A stretch of DNA of 64,000 nucleotides, from assembly GCA_963920575.1 (NCBI GenBank), contig OY986971.1, forward strand, positions 26,454,537 to 26,518,536, read 5' to 3'. The position numbers were made by a program, and so were the translations under genes. Positions 11,209 through 22,520 of the stretch are shown here, piece by piece. The notes beneath the pieces were generated by a model, which saw only the letters and a program-made list of their open reading frames with translations, was not told where the DNA came from and ran no database searches. Source of the stretch: Narthecium ossifragum. Lineage: Eukaryota > Streptophyta > Magnoliopsida > Dioscoreales > Nartheciaceae. Position 1 is the first letter of the stretch. Every line of letters begins with the position of its first letter.

Positions 11209-13650
11209 TTTTTTTTTTCTTTTTATTAGATAAGCCAAATGGGTGAGTCACAAAAGAAAGAGGACAAAGGGAAGACTAAGCAGGACATCAACACGTAGCA
11301 GCCGACCACCGCGCCCAACGCGCCACCTCATGAGCGATAGAGTTGAGTTCGTGAGGAATGTGGAGGAAGCACGCTGTTACTGACTGCGAAGTCACCCACC
11401 AAATCGCACGCAAGACGCCTTCGAGCTCTCGCGACCTCTCAAACCTGCCGTTAATGAAGCCCACAGCAAGCATAGAATCGGATTCCACTACCAGCCCGCT
11501 CATGCCGCGCCGGCGAGCCTCCTCCAAACCTCCATGGATTGCCATCAGCTCGGCTTCTACGACCGATTCCACATTTCGACGAGCACCCCACGTCCAAGCC
11601 GGTGTGGTCCCTCCTTCCAAGAAACACACCGCCCCTAGCCCAGCAGTCCCGTTACTCAAGGCCGCATCTGAGCGGAGAGTAATCGATGGTAATGGAGTAC
11701 CGGCCGGCACAATGGGCTTTTTTTGCGCACCCTTGGCTGCCATGAATTCTCGAACCTGTCTTAAGATTACTCGAGCCAGCTGATCCGGATACGACCGCTT
11801 GTTCTCAAAGACCACCGCGTTGCGCTCTTTCCACAACCACCAGAATGTGTAGGCGACTGTAGACTTCCACTCGCCAAGATGACTTCTGCCCGTGGACGAT
11901 AAAAGCAGCCAGCCTTCATCGACAGAACCCGGATGAACCGTGCTGGCCTCGACGCACCGCCAAACAGCCATGGCGAAGGGACACTCCACGAAAATATGAT
12001 TCAAGGTCTCATTATGAAGCCCACACCTCGCACAGATTGGGTCAGGGGCAGCACGGACAGTCCAAAGCCAAAACGCGGTGGGAATCTTGCCATGGAACAA
12101 TTTCCACAAGAAAAAGAGAACGCGAGGCCCTGCTGGACACTTCCAAAAATTTATCCAGCCGGCGCAAGCTTCCTCACCGATCCAGGGCTGCGAGCTTTCA
12201 GCGATGACTGAGGAGTAAATAGAGGAAGAGGAGATCATGCCGCAGCTATCAAGCGCCCAAGCCACACGATCACGGCCCAGCTCCCTGATTGGAACAATTT
12301 GGAGGATGGCCGTTTTGAGCTCAGTCGGGAATAACCGGGAGACCTTCACAACGTCCCAGGACCCATCATCAAGCATCAGCTCTCCAACAAGGTGCTCCCC
12401 CACGCACAGTTCATGGTGGAAGGGGGTAGGAGAGAGGGATAGAGGAAGGTCAAGGATCCAAAGGTCGTCAAGGATTCTAACCTGGCTGTGAGAAGCCGGA
12501 GTCCATCGCAGCCCAGGATGTATTGCTCTAGCCGCACGGCAGGTCCGCTTCCAATGAATAGAACTCCTCGCAGGTGAGGTGGCCAACGGCAAGTACCCCT
12601 TCCACTTGTATTTGGACCGGGTAAGGCATGCCCAGATTGAGTTCGGCTGAAGAAGGAGGTCAGCCGCACGCTTCCGACGCAGCGCCAGTTGCCAGCTCTG
12701 GAACTTGCGCAACCCCAGACCACCTCCCTCCTTCGGCATGCAAACACGGTCCCAGGAGACCCTACACGATGATTGCTTGCCGCCCCAAAGAAAAGTGCGC
12801 GCGATGAACTCCAAGGACTTGATCACAGAAACCGGCACCTCCGTGGCGAAGAAGGTATGGGTCGGGGTTGCCTGGAGCACAGACTGGATGAGCATAGTCC
12901 TGCCGGAGCCTGAAAGCTTCAGGCCTTTCCAACTGCTCAGCTTCGATTGAAACGACTCAATGAGGTCGTTGAAAGCAGAGGCTTTAAGCTTTCCCCCATC
13001 GACAGGGACGCCCAGGTACTTGAGCACATCCTTGGTCTCGGGCACACGGAGGATACGGCTGATGCTGCGACGCCGGTCGTCATCAACACTTGGAGAGAAC
13101 CTGACTTTGGTCTTCAGAGGATTCATTCCCAAGCCGGACAGCTGGTGGAACTCCTCCAAGGTAGCAGCAACCCGGCTGGCCTCCTCCGGTGACGCTTTGG
13201 TGATAAGGAGGCAGTCGTCTGCGAAAAGAAGGTGGGAGTAGACCTCTGGAGCAGCATAAAACTTAACACCTCGTAAGCCACCTCGCCCTTTGAGCAGTCT
13301 CGAGAAGGCTTCCTGCACCAGCAAGAAGAGATAAGGCGAAATTGGGTCTCCTTGTCGGAGACCCCGGGAGGAGGGGAAGTGGCCACAGACACGGCCGTTG
13401 ACGATGATAGAAAAAGACGGGGAGGAAATGCACCCGAAGATCCATTCGATCCATCTAGGTGGAAACCGCATTGCCTCCATGACCCGCCTGAGGAAACTCC
13501 ATCGGACACTGTCGTACGCCGCTCGGACATCAACCTTGATCGCCATCAAAGGACGGGTTCTAGGAGCACGCTGAAGGGAGTGCAGCAGCTCTTGTGCGGA
13601 TGCAATGTTGTCGAAGATGTTGCGCCCGGGAACATAAGCGGATTGCTCAA
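11209..13650 (-). mobile_element. 5'-truncated L1-type LINE upstream of SBH copy 2
   Basis: A T-rich tract at 11209-11224 is the minus-strand poly(A) tail. The other end at about 13650 breaks off inside the reverse transcriptase at residues QSAYVPGR. Unit 1 lacks the element (near 5620). No clear TSD was found. The element's GAGCAA and the target's GAGCCAA overlap at the 5' junction, suggesting microhomology-assisted joining. The element lies in the same orientation as SBH copy 2, immediately upstream of its start codon. Confidence 0.9.
11288..13549 (-). CDS. LINE ORF2 C-terminal part (reverse transcriptase, zf-RVT, RNase H)
   Basis: An open frame of 753 codons with no stop or frameshift; the same frame remains open to about 13647. 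Order of domains: reverse transcriptase with the catalytic F-A-D-D-C motif near residue 112; a zinc-binding RVT domain around residues 470-540 (CARCGLHNETLNH); and an RNase H-like domain over roughly the last 130 residues (RSDAALSNG near its start, then VVESDSMLAV). The endonuclease and the start of the reverse transcriptase are absent through 5' truncation, so the copy cannot be autonomous. The intact frame indicates a recent insertion. The first ATG is not a native start. Confidence 0.88.
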   Translation of the reverse strand: MMAIKVDVRAAYDSVRWSFLRRVMEAMRFPPRWIEWIFGCISSPSFSIIVNGRVCGHFPSSRGLRQGDPISPYLFLLVQEAFSRLLKGRGGLRGVKFYAAPEVYSHLLFADDCLLITKASPEEASRVAATLEEFHQLSGLGMNPLKTKVRFSPSVDDDRRRSISRILRVPETKDVLKYLGVPVDGGKLKASAFNDLIESFQSKLSSWKGLKLSGSGRTMLIQSVLQATPTHTFFATEVPVSVIKSLEFIARTFLWGGKQSSCRVSWDRVCMPKEGGGLGLRKFQSWQLALRRKRAADLLLQPNSIWACLTRSKYKWKGYLPLATSPARSSIHWKRTCRAARAIHPGLRWTPASHSQVRILDDLWILDLPLSLSPTPFHHELCVGEHLVGELMLDDGSWDVVKVSRLFPTELKTAILQIVPIRELGRDRVAWALDSCGMISSSSIYSSVIAESSQPWIGEEACAGWINFWKCPAGPRVLFFLWKLFHGKIPTAFWLWTVRAAPDPICARCGLHNETLNHIFVECPFAMAVWRCVEASTVHPGSVDEGWLLLSSTGRSHLGEWKSTVAYTFWWLWKERNAVVFENKRSYPDQLARVILRQVREFMAAKGAQKKPIVPAGTPLPSITLRSDAALSNGTAGLGAVCFLEGGTTPAWTWGARRNVESVVEAELMAIHGGLEEARRRGMSGLVVESDSMLAVGFINGRFERSRELEGVLRAIWWVTSQSVTACFLHIPHELNSIAHEVARWARWSAATC

Positions 13651-13927
13651 ACTATATTACTAACAAAAAACCCAGAAAACAGCTAGACCTACAGAACTGT
13701 CAAATTAGGAAAGGAGATCTAGTACATGCATCCATGCATGTTCCTAAGTATATATGGCATAGATGATAAGACTTCATGGCTTGAATTAGAACAAAAATCA
13801 ACGATTTATTAGTCGTTTCCATACATGAGCTGTTTTTAGCCACTCAAGATTCGGAACGAAAAATCAACATGATCGAGATGATTTTTTTCCATGCATATTT
13901 GAATGATTCCACGCTCGTTCTCTGTCA
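13651..13927. promoter_or_regulatory. Displaced native upstream DNA of SBH copy 2
   Basis: Collinear with about 5622-5903 of unit 1, including the TATA-like TAAGTATATATGGC near 13747. In unit 1 this sequence lies next to the gene; here it is about 2.5 kb from the start codon because of the LINE. Whether it still drives transcription cannot be read from sequence. Confidence 0.5.
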
Positions 13928-14411
13928 GGGGGTGTTTGGTTGCAGTGAAAATGCTTGTGGAATGGTGAAATGGAAATGTTGTCACCATTCCACCCAGTTT
14001 TCTTATGTTTGGTTGGGGGTTGGGGTACGTGGAAAACAGTGGAAACATTTCCACCATTCCACCCAAAACATCACTTTTCATCCAAATGTTTTCACCCAAA
14101 ATATTGGAGAAAACATCAAAACTGGGTGCATGGAATGGAAACTTAAGTGAGGGAAATTAATCCCACCCATTTGCCCGATACCTCCTCTCCCCAGCCCGAT
14201 ACTCTCCTCTGCCACCTAGGGTTTGCTGGTGGGTGGCTGGTGGGTGGCTGCTCACTTTCTCCCGCCTAGGCCTTGGTTGTTCTCTCTCCATCCTTCAAGT
14301 TTCCTCTCCACTTTCCATTCCCTAGAACTTTTCATTCCACCAGCTTTCCATTCCTCCAGGTTTGCTCTCCACTTTCCATTCCACCAGCCCTTTTTGCAAC
14401 CAAAAATCCCC
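13928..14411. mobile_element. Tourist/PIF-Harbinger-like MITE
   Basis: A 484-bp insertion with inverted ends GGGGGTGTTTGGTTGCA and GGGGATTTTTGGTTGCA, flanked by the 3-bp target TTA (left copy mutated to TCA at 13925-13927; right copy at 14412-14414). The unit 1 counterpart near 5904-5908 reads straight through a single TTA. Non-coding. Confidence 0.88.
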
Positions 14412-14414
14412 TTA

Positions 14415-14690
14415 ATGTTAGCTGCATTCATGCTTTTACTTGTCAACAAGCACACATGCATGGTGATCCATCTATGAGTCCCAATGGATCACCATCATCG
14501 ATAGACGGTGGTCTCGATGAGTACAATTTCAAAGGTTTTAGATAGTTATCCTTCAAGTTTCAGGTTGCATATTTATCATATATATAAAAGCTTCTATCTA
14601 ATATGATATGTAAAACTCAAAACTTGAGCTTCTTGTACATGTGTCGGTCAGCTCATAACATTTAATCTAGCACAATCTTATCTTATGAAA
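14415..14690. other. Unit 2 native DNA between insertions
   Basis: Collinear with about 5908-6160 of unit 1. No gene is visible. Confidence 0.5.
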
Positions 14691-14811
14691 GAGAAGTGAT
14701 TGGGGTACATGTCACGTAGGCATGTGCATCGTACATGATCACTTTCAACGTTTCAGATTCACTCATATCCCCATCACGTAAGCCAATAATACATGGCCAC
14801 GTAAGCCATGT

Positions 14812-17558
14812 GCAATATGTACATGACTAAAAAACTTTGTAAGGGCCTATTTTCAAATAAGGGCTTTTCTGTAAGATTTGGGGGACCTTTCGTATAATTT
14901 CAGGTTTTGCGGGGGCTTTTCTGCAAAAACCCACCCCTCAGTCCTCTTCCTTGATATTTTTCTATCTCCTTATCCCTCCTTCCTTTCACTGGTTTGGCTG
15001 AGAAGATAAGGGAGAGAGAGAGAGTGAGAAGTTGAGAGAGACGAAGGTGGGATCTCGCTGAAATTTCTTGAGTTTTTGGGTGAGCCGATGGTGAGGGTCT
15101 TACCATGGAGGCCAGCTGAACTCCAGCAAGCATGGAGGAGGAGGAGGAGGTTTGATTAGCTAAGGAAGTTGAAATCTCTTATGAGGTAGGGTTAAGACCT
15201 TTAATTTCTTTGTGATTTGAGCATAGATCTTCATGTTTTATGAGTTGATTTTGAGGAATACTTCGTAAACAGCACATAGGTGAGGTTTTATGATGATTTT
15301 ATGAGGTTTTGTTGGAGAGATTTCACCGGAGCTTAAGCCTATAGCAGCTGCTCTGTCTCTCTCTGTTTTGGCTGGAAATGAGCTTGTTTTTGGGATGGAT
15401 ACTGATCCATTTTGTCGATATTTTCTCTGAAGCTTTGTAATTGATGGTTTATGTGGTCGTTCTTTACATGATTTCTGCTTCTTTTTCAGAGGAAATGATC
15501 AAGGAATGTCTCAAAAAGCTTTGGAGAGGTTGATGTTCTGTTATTCAAGGAAAAACAGATTTCTCTTATGAAATATGATGATTTTGATTAGATTATTTTA
15601 TGGTTTTTGATCAGATTTTGTATGAAGTGAAGATCGGTTTGTTTGGCAAGCTAATCCGTTATTGGTTTTGTGGAATTTGACCAAGGAACGATCAAGATAT
15701 GAGCTTTTCATGTTGCTGCCCCGTTTTCTGCACTGATGAACAGTAAAATCCGATTAGTGATGTTTTCCTTGAGTTTTGATCACTATCTATTGATAATTCA
15801 TGAAGTTTCTTTTCACGAGATTGAAGAGTGTGATGTGTTCTTTCCAGAACTACCTCTTGTTTCATGAATTATTGTCTGGATTTATTCCTGTAATTACTCA
15901 AAGACAGCAAACTTGTTTAAGGCCCAGCTGCTACAGTAATTTCTGCAATGTCTGTTTTATGGGGTTTTAGCTGGGGATTTAGCTGGAGTTTTTGGTGGCC
16001 TCTGGGCTGATATTTTGAGGATTGTGCTCCTTGAGGATGATCAGACTCTTGGGATGTATGCCTCATTTTTCCGTCTTACTTTTAGGTGATCGATGGCGCG
16101 ATCGATAGGCTTCAGAGTTAGATTTGGACAGTAGGAGATAGCGAGCTCTTGCCGATGGTCTTCTCGAGGTAGGAGTTACCTACTATTAGGATTTGTATGA
16201 TTGTTGCTATGTTCTGCTAATGATGTGTTGTTGTGCATGTTTTTCCCTTGTGATGGTTGTGTGACATGCTATGTTATGGTGTGTTGGGCTAGTTGAGCCC
16301 CGTACTTGCTTAATTATGATATGGAATGTTATACTAAGCTTTTCCTGTATTGTATGCATATATGAGAACTTATGAATTTCTATATTTGATTATATTATGA
16401 TGTTGTGTGGCTTATGCATACATGCTAGGAATGTCAGGCTGTCTTAGGACAGGGATTGTGGTTGGGTCTAGTCAGGTCCTGTGGCTAGACTAGTCAGAGT
16501 CTAGGGGATATGTCGACGAGTTGACGGATGGATTTTGATCTCCGTATGTCGATCAAGGACTTTGACTTGACTCGAGATTTTGATCTGATTTGATGATTTG
16601 ATTTGACGTGGTATTGCCTATACTAGTATACTGAGGCCTGTATAGAGTCTAGAGGGGTCTGGGTGAGCGTTGGCGGCCGGACGCGGTGCTGTGCATGTAA
16701 GACTGCCCAGACTAGCCAGACCATACTAGGATCAGTAAACTAGGATAGGTGGATGTTGTCCTATACTAGTATACTGAGGCATTTATAGAGTCTATAGGGG
16801 TTTGGGTGAGCGTTGGCGGCCGGACGCAGTGTTGTGCATGTAAGACTGCCCAGACTAGCCAGACCATACTAGGATCAGTAAACTAGGATAGGTGGATGTT
16901 GTCCTATACTAGTGTACTGGGGCCGGGTATAGAGTCTATAGGGGTATGGGCTAGCGTTGGTGGCCGGACGCGGTGCTGTGCATGTAAGACTTACCCATAC
17001 TAGCCAGACCATACTTGGGCAGTATACTAGGATAGGTGGGTGTACACCAGTGTCTTAGAGTGTGCCAGGTGACTCCTACTGGGCTTTCGAGCTCATTTTC
17101 CTTTGGTTTTTGTTGTGCAGGAGGTAGACCCGAGACCAGTACACCCCAGGGAGGTGGTCCGCAGTGACGAGGCGTCTTTTTGTGTTTATTAATTGAGAGT
17201 TAGCTTTGTAGTAGGTGGGGAGTTGTGGGTTGTGTCCCAAATTATTTTTGTACTCTACCTTTAACTCTCAATTTGTTGTTTTGACGCCCGTATATGTTGA
17301 AAATTTGTATATGGCAGTCTCGTGGCCAAAATCATGTATTTGATGACTGAAACCTTATGTACATGAATGAATGAAAGAAATGTGAATAAATGAAATTGTG
17401 ATAAGTATTGTAAATACCAGATGAATTATCATAGGATGTGTGAATTATGTATCTATTGACAGGTTGTAATTGTGATCTCACGTGCCCGTGTCCAAGGGTC
17501 ATGCCGAATTTTTGAGTAATCTTTGGGATATTTTATATTAAATTGGGGCGGCGTGACA
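14812..17558. mobile_element. Probable solo LTR nested in the MITE
   Basis: A 2.7-kb non-coding insertion flanked by the 5-bp repeat CATGT (14807-14811 and 17559-17563). It ends in GGGGCGGCGTGACA, resembling the ends of the other large LTRs in this window (GTCGTGACA at 20822, GGCGCGACA at 36614 and 36979). The left edge does not show canonical TG, so the exact start is uncertain. It contains the 143-bp tandem repeat listed below. No retrotransposon protein is encoded. Confidence 0.6.
16617..17041. repeat. Three tandem copies of a 143-bp unit
   Basis: CCTATACTAGT starts at 16617, 16760 and 16903, exactly 143 bp apart. Each unit contains GAGCGTTGGCGGCCGGACGC or a close variant and GCATGTAAGACT. 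The third unit is slightly diverged and decays near 17041. The array lies inside the nested LTR. Confidence 0.92.
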
Positions 17559-17621
17559 CATGTACACAAATCATTTTTCCTTGTGAAATATTAATTTCTA
17601 ACATAATTACTCTTGATGTCA

Positions 17622-20600
17622 TGTGAGGACCTGTACCTCCAACCTGATCCGACCGCATCGGTCGAGGGTCCGGTTCGATTGGTTTGGCTCAATTGGCCTT
17701 GCTTCGCGATCCCCTTTGATCGTTGCGGTTCCGGGGGTAATTTGGTAAATTACCCTAGACGGAGTGGGTTTCACACACGCGTAACACACACACGGCCTTG
17801 TGATGATGTATGTGCTTAATTAGACCATTAGGAGTACCCTAGATCGGAGGATCTGGGTCAGATCGTGAAGAGCTGGACTTGGGCAGCTGAGATTAGCTTA
17901 GGCTGATCGGATGGCCAGGATCTAACTTAAGTGATCATATTAAACCTTCTTAACCCTTTTCTCTCTCTCTCTCTCGTGAGGGTCCTATCCCGATCTTTAG
18001 AGAGAGAGAGCGGCGGCGGCGAACCGAAGGGGAGAGGAGAGCTCGGCGACCGTGATCGGAGGCGACCAACGACCGCGGCTGGAGAGGAACGAGGCGGCGG
18101 CTGGGCTTCCCAACGGCAGCGACCGCGGCTGAATCGGAGCTTGGCGGTGAGGATGACGGCGATGACTGGAGAAGGAGGAGAAGATCCCGGACAGAAACTG
18201 AATCCAGAGGTAGGGTTACTTCCCTAAACCTGGTTTAGGACTCTACTAGATTAGTATAGGGATGATTTGAATGTTTGATAACTAGATTCCTTGGATGCAT
18301 CTATGCTATGTTTGCCATGTTTTTTCGGTGAGGATATGTGCCGTTTTTCCCCTTGGTTTTCCGGCGATGCTTGATTGGATTTCCACATGATGCTTTGCTT
18401 CCGGCTCTGCTTTGTTTTCCTGCAGGTTTTGCTCTGTTTTCCGGTTTGTTCCTACTCTGTTTTTCCGGCGTCCCCTTTCTTCCTTGTTCCCGGCGAGACC
18501 GGCCCTAATAATTCTGGCCATGCCTTATTTCTCATCTCTCCGGTAGTGCTCTGTTCCACGTCTACTATTCCTCTTCTCCCTTGCCACTTGCTTTCTCTTC
18601 CTCTTCTGGCTGCTCGTGGATTTCAAAGATTAGTTTGATTCCTAGAAAGTGTGAGATCTTGTTTGGTTGATCTATTGCCATCGTCAGATTTATGAAGTCG
18701 GATTTCTATTGGTTTAAATTTCTTTAGCTCCTATCTTGATTGGTTTGCCAAGAGGTGATGGATTCTTAGTGGCCAAAACAGGGGATGTTGTTAGCCAGTT
18801 CTTTGTTTATCTTTAGGAAATCCTTCCTTGTTAGCTTGATTGATGAGTTCCTTGCTGCGATTCTTTGTTGTGCTCCGGTTGTTTTCTCTGGTTGGTGTTG
18901 ATTCACAACAATGTAAATGATCTCATGCAAGGTGCTTGATGCTATGCATCATGTGAATTCTAATGGGATTGATCTACTTTGCTCTGCTTGCATTTAGTCC
19001 TTGAGTAATCCGTTGATTATTCTCTGTCGCTTATCTGGATCTTCTATTTTTTAGACTCCTTCTCATGCGACTGCTATATATGCTCTTACCATGATTCGTC
19101 TCTCTATTCATGCCATGTGTTGCTTCCGGTAGCGATGTTGTATTCATGTCTATGCCATACCTACGTTCTTTTCTGCCATGCTTACCTGCTATAAGTGAAC
19201 TAAGACTGCCATGCTTCATCCTGTTTATGCCATGACGGGTGGATTAGCTTTGCATCTACATTTGAAGTGAATGGTGTTTGAGCCTCATGAATAAATCCTT
19301 TATAATGCTCTATGTCTTTTCCCTCAATTAATTCCTATAATCTCATATCTATTATCTCAATTATACTTGCTTAAATCATGTATAAGCCTAGGGCCGGCGG
19401 TGTGCCCGTTTATATTTCTTTGTGGGAATGTTTATATTTTACGGGCCAGTGGTGCCCTGTGCATTGGTTAGCTGGGGGTGTGTCCCATTGTACAATTTCC
19501 GGTTAACGGCAGAGCATGCTATTGTAATACCGAAATTTGGATTGAAGTGTATATACTGCTGGTGGCGATCATGTGTTGGATTGCATCCTGTAGACGGTTG
19601 AGAAATAATAATTTCTTGTTGTACTATATTCTTAGCTTGTTGTATGTTAATGTCTTAGCTCTCTTTTATCATACTGTATGTTATATTGGACATGCATGAT
19701 GAAATGTCATGCAGAGACACCTAGGTCTAGTTGTTTGAATAGGCTCATGCATGTTGTATGCATTAGAAGCATTAAGGCTAGGTGGTAGGCGATGGATTCG
19801 ATCGCCGATCCGGGGTTCTCGGGTAGCTCGGATCTAGCCCTAGGACCGGGGTTTGGGTTGTCGAGGATTAGGACGTGATTGTCATCAATGATAATGCTTG
19901 ATATCATTTGAGGTTATTGTTATAGTCGACTATGAATTATATATTTATATTTGAGGTGTAGAGGTCGTGTCGGTCTACAAGGCCAAGTGCTAAGGATGAT
20001 TGTCGATGCGTTCCCTGACATGTGTGTCCCCGTGAGAGATGGTATGACTGGGCATGGTGGCACCTGGACAGGAGCACGCAGTCTTTGTTTCCTCTCGTTT
20101 GTTCTTGCGTAAGGGTGATCCCGCATGGTATTGTTCCCCTGTTGGTACTTAGGCTGATTTTGGTAACATGTTCAAGAGAGAGGTTCATGACGGGAGCCCT
20201 TGGGACATCGATAGGGTTATGGGACCCTTGGCATTCCTTAGACTTAGGCGGAGAACGACACAGTTGCAGTTTCCCTTCCTTTCTGTGCGACATAGAGTAG
20301 AACCCTACTGGGCATTGTTGCTCACCCTACCTGGGCTGCATCGGCGATGCAGGTCGATGCAGTTTCTTCTTTCAGATGTTCCTTTAAAAGATGGTGTGGC
20401 ATTTCGAGGTGATCGAGGACTTGGAGCGTCGAGGAGTTCTTCTACAGATAATTTACAGTTTTAATCAGTGATGTATAAATTGATGTATAATCTGAAAAAT
20501 TTGAGAACAAAATTGTATGATTATTAATTTAATTGTATTGGAGAAATTTTGTAACATTCTTTAATGTAGACATTTGAGGAATGTAATGATTGATCATTTG

Positions 20601-20822
20601 TCCTAATTGTAATTTGTCAAATATCGAAGTTGTAAAATTATGAAATGTACAGATTTCTTGTGCTATAATTATAAAGGGGATTCTGTCGAAATTTTTATGA
20701 ACTTGAGGATCAAATTGTTTAAATTCATAGCAGTTTTATACTTGTGCGCCAATTGATGATGTAAACAGGTTTAGCTGGCTCACGACTCGATCTGGATGGG
20801 TTTTTTGGGTCGGGTCGTGACA
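17622..20822. mobile_element. Solo LTR, 3.2 kb (GATC-family relative)
   Basis: Starts TGTGAGGACC and ends GTCGTGACA, flanked by the 5-bp duplication TGTCA (17617-17621 and 20823-20827). The target is uninterrupted in unit 1 near 6195. The first bases and internal phrases (GGTAATTTGG near the start; GACGGGAGCCCTTGGGA near 20190) match the LTR at 34430-36614, so they share a family. No gag or pol is present. Small ORFs inside are not credible genes. Confidence 0.85.
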
Positions 20823-20999
20823 TGTCATGTCTTCCAAATTTCACATTTTTTTAAACTTTCAAGTATATGGTCAATTAGGTCCAAGTTTTCATAGCGAAGT
20901 AGTCTATTATCCTATCTTGAGACAAAATTTATAGTTAAAACAATAATTAATCAAAAATTTTCGAGAAAAAAATTAGTGTAAAGTGTGCGACGAGAATAT

Positions 21000-21319
21000 A
21001 TTCATGATCCTAGCTCAGAGGCGAGGGGTGTCTTCCATCGTGCTCGAGTCTGATTCACTGCTTGGCGTTGGATATGCTACTAGCAAGTTCGCATGGCCTC
21101 AAACACTTCACGATCTCATGCTTTCTCTCTGGCAACTTGCTTCTCAGTTTTCCAAGATCTCGTTTGTTCATATACCTCGTGAATTCAATTTCGAGGCTGA
21201 TGCTTTGCCAACCTCAGTTTGGGCGAACATGTTAGTTTCCCACATATGAGGTTATCTTGTACTCTTGTTTTATTTTCTCTTTAGTTACCTAGCCATTGGG
21301 CTCAACTAATAAAAAAAAA
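21000..21319 (+). pseudogene. LINE 3' fragment with RNase H remnant
   Basis: Translation of about 21001-21246 shows an RNase H-like tail (IVLESDSLLGVGYA, then FVHIPREFNFEADAL), followed by GGGCTCAACTAATAAAAAAAAA, a LINE-type 3' end with a short poly(A). It replaced about 70 bp of target present in unit 1 at about 6370-6440. Severely 5'-truncated. Confidence 0.8.
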
Positions 21320-21709
21320 TACATATCCACTTTAATTGCAACCTAATGAGCTTTTGTTATTAGTGGTTTATATATTGGGTAGATTTTTCTTCTATTAGTT
21401 GAGCCTTTCACTACAAGAAAAACCACTTGTTGTGACCAAAACAATTGTTGAGCCTTTGTTCTATTAGTTGAGGCTTTCGCTACTGGTATATTATTAGTGA
21501 CTACAATCATTATGATCTCAATAAGCTGAAAGACAATTGTTTTGGAGCGACCAATATATTTGGTCAAAATAGACGGTCGCAGTTGGGAAGTTCGGATGGT
21601 GATTTAAACTTTTTGCGACCATTTATTTGGTCGCTAAAATTAATTCAACCTATTTGCGACCACCTGTTTGGTCGGTAAAACTTAACCCATGGTTTTTTTG
21701 CTATATTAA

Positions 21710-22114
21710 GGGTCCGTTTGGGTGTGTGTTCATGCTGCCCAAACATATTTTTTTTTGGACCGAACGCAGTCGCGTTTACAAAAACCCCGTTTGAGAATAA
21801 TAGCAAACTGGTGGGGACCACATCAAAATTGCATCAGAGACGAAGCAGTTTATAGGTGCTTCCATTTGGCCACACCTTGGCTGCGGTGTAACAAACACAG
21901 AAACAAAATAACAAACTAATATTTTGCACTGTATATTTAAAAATAAACGGACACCCAAACAACAAATTACATGAACACACTTTTCTACCACAGTAATTAA
22001 GTTGTCATACCAAACAGTTTTTAAGCCGTTACTGCACCGCACCTCACCACAGTTTACAAACACACCACACCTCACTACAGTCATAAAAAACACAACGCAT
22101 TGCCAAACGGAGCC
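21710..22114. mobile_element. Tourist-like MITE inside the CACTA element
   Basis: A 405-bp insertion with ends GGGTCCGTTTGG and, inward from the right, GGCTCCGTTTGG, flanked by TAA (21707-21709 and 22115-22117). The unit 1 site near 6798 reads TATTAAATATGC without it. Non-coding. Confidence 0.88.
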
Positions 22115-22520
22115 TAAATATGCTAATGGCTTTGTTTTGAATGCGTAATAAAATAGCCCTAATCCCAATCTCTCATTTCTCTTATTCCCCAGCTCTGTCG
22201 TCCCGATCGCTTCTCCTTTCTCGTCCTCGTCGCCGAACCGCTCCGCCCTCACACCCATCACCTTCGACGCCGGTGCCGTGGTCTAGCTACCCTGGCCAAC
22301 CCTAATCCAACTCAGAGAGATTCTCGGATATGGTGATCCCGACCTCGACGCCGAGCCGCTCCGCCCTCAAACCCATCACCTCCGACGCCGATGACGCTAC
22401 CGCTGCCGTATTCTTGCCACCCTAGTGCATGCCAATCGCTTCCTTTTTCCTTCAGTTTGATAATGTCTTTGCAAATTACTAATGCTATGTGCAGTTCTCC
22501 TTCCTAGCTAGTTGTTTAAG

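Larger units (their letters stand above)
14691..17579. mobile_element. Mutator-like MITE split by a nested LTR
   Basis: The outer ends are inverted repeats: GAGAAGTGATTGGGGTACATG at the left matches GAAAAATGATTTGTGTACATG read inward from 17579. The flanking 9-bp direct repeats are CTTATGAAA (14682-14690) and CTTGTGAAA (17580-17588), one mismatch. Unit 1 shows one uninterrupted copy near 6155. The MITE itself is only about 140 bp (14691-14811 plus 17564-17579); the rest is the nested LTR insertion. Confidence 0.8.
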
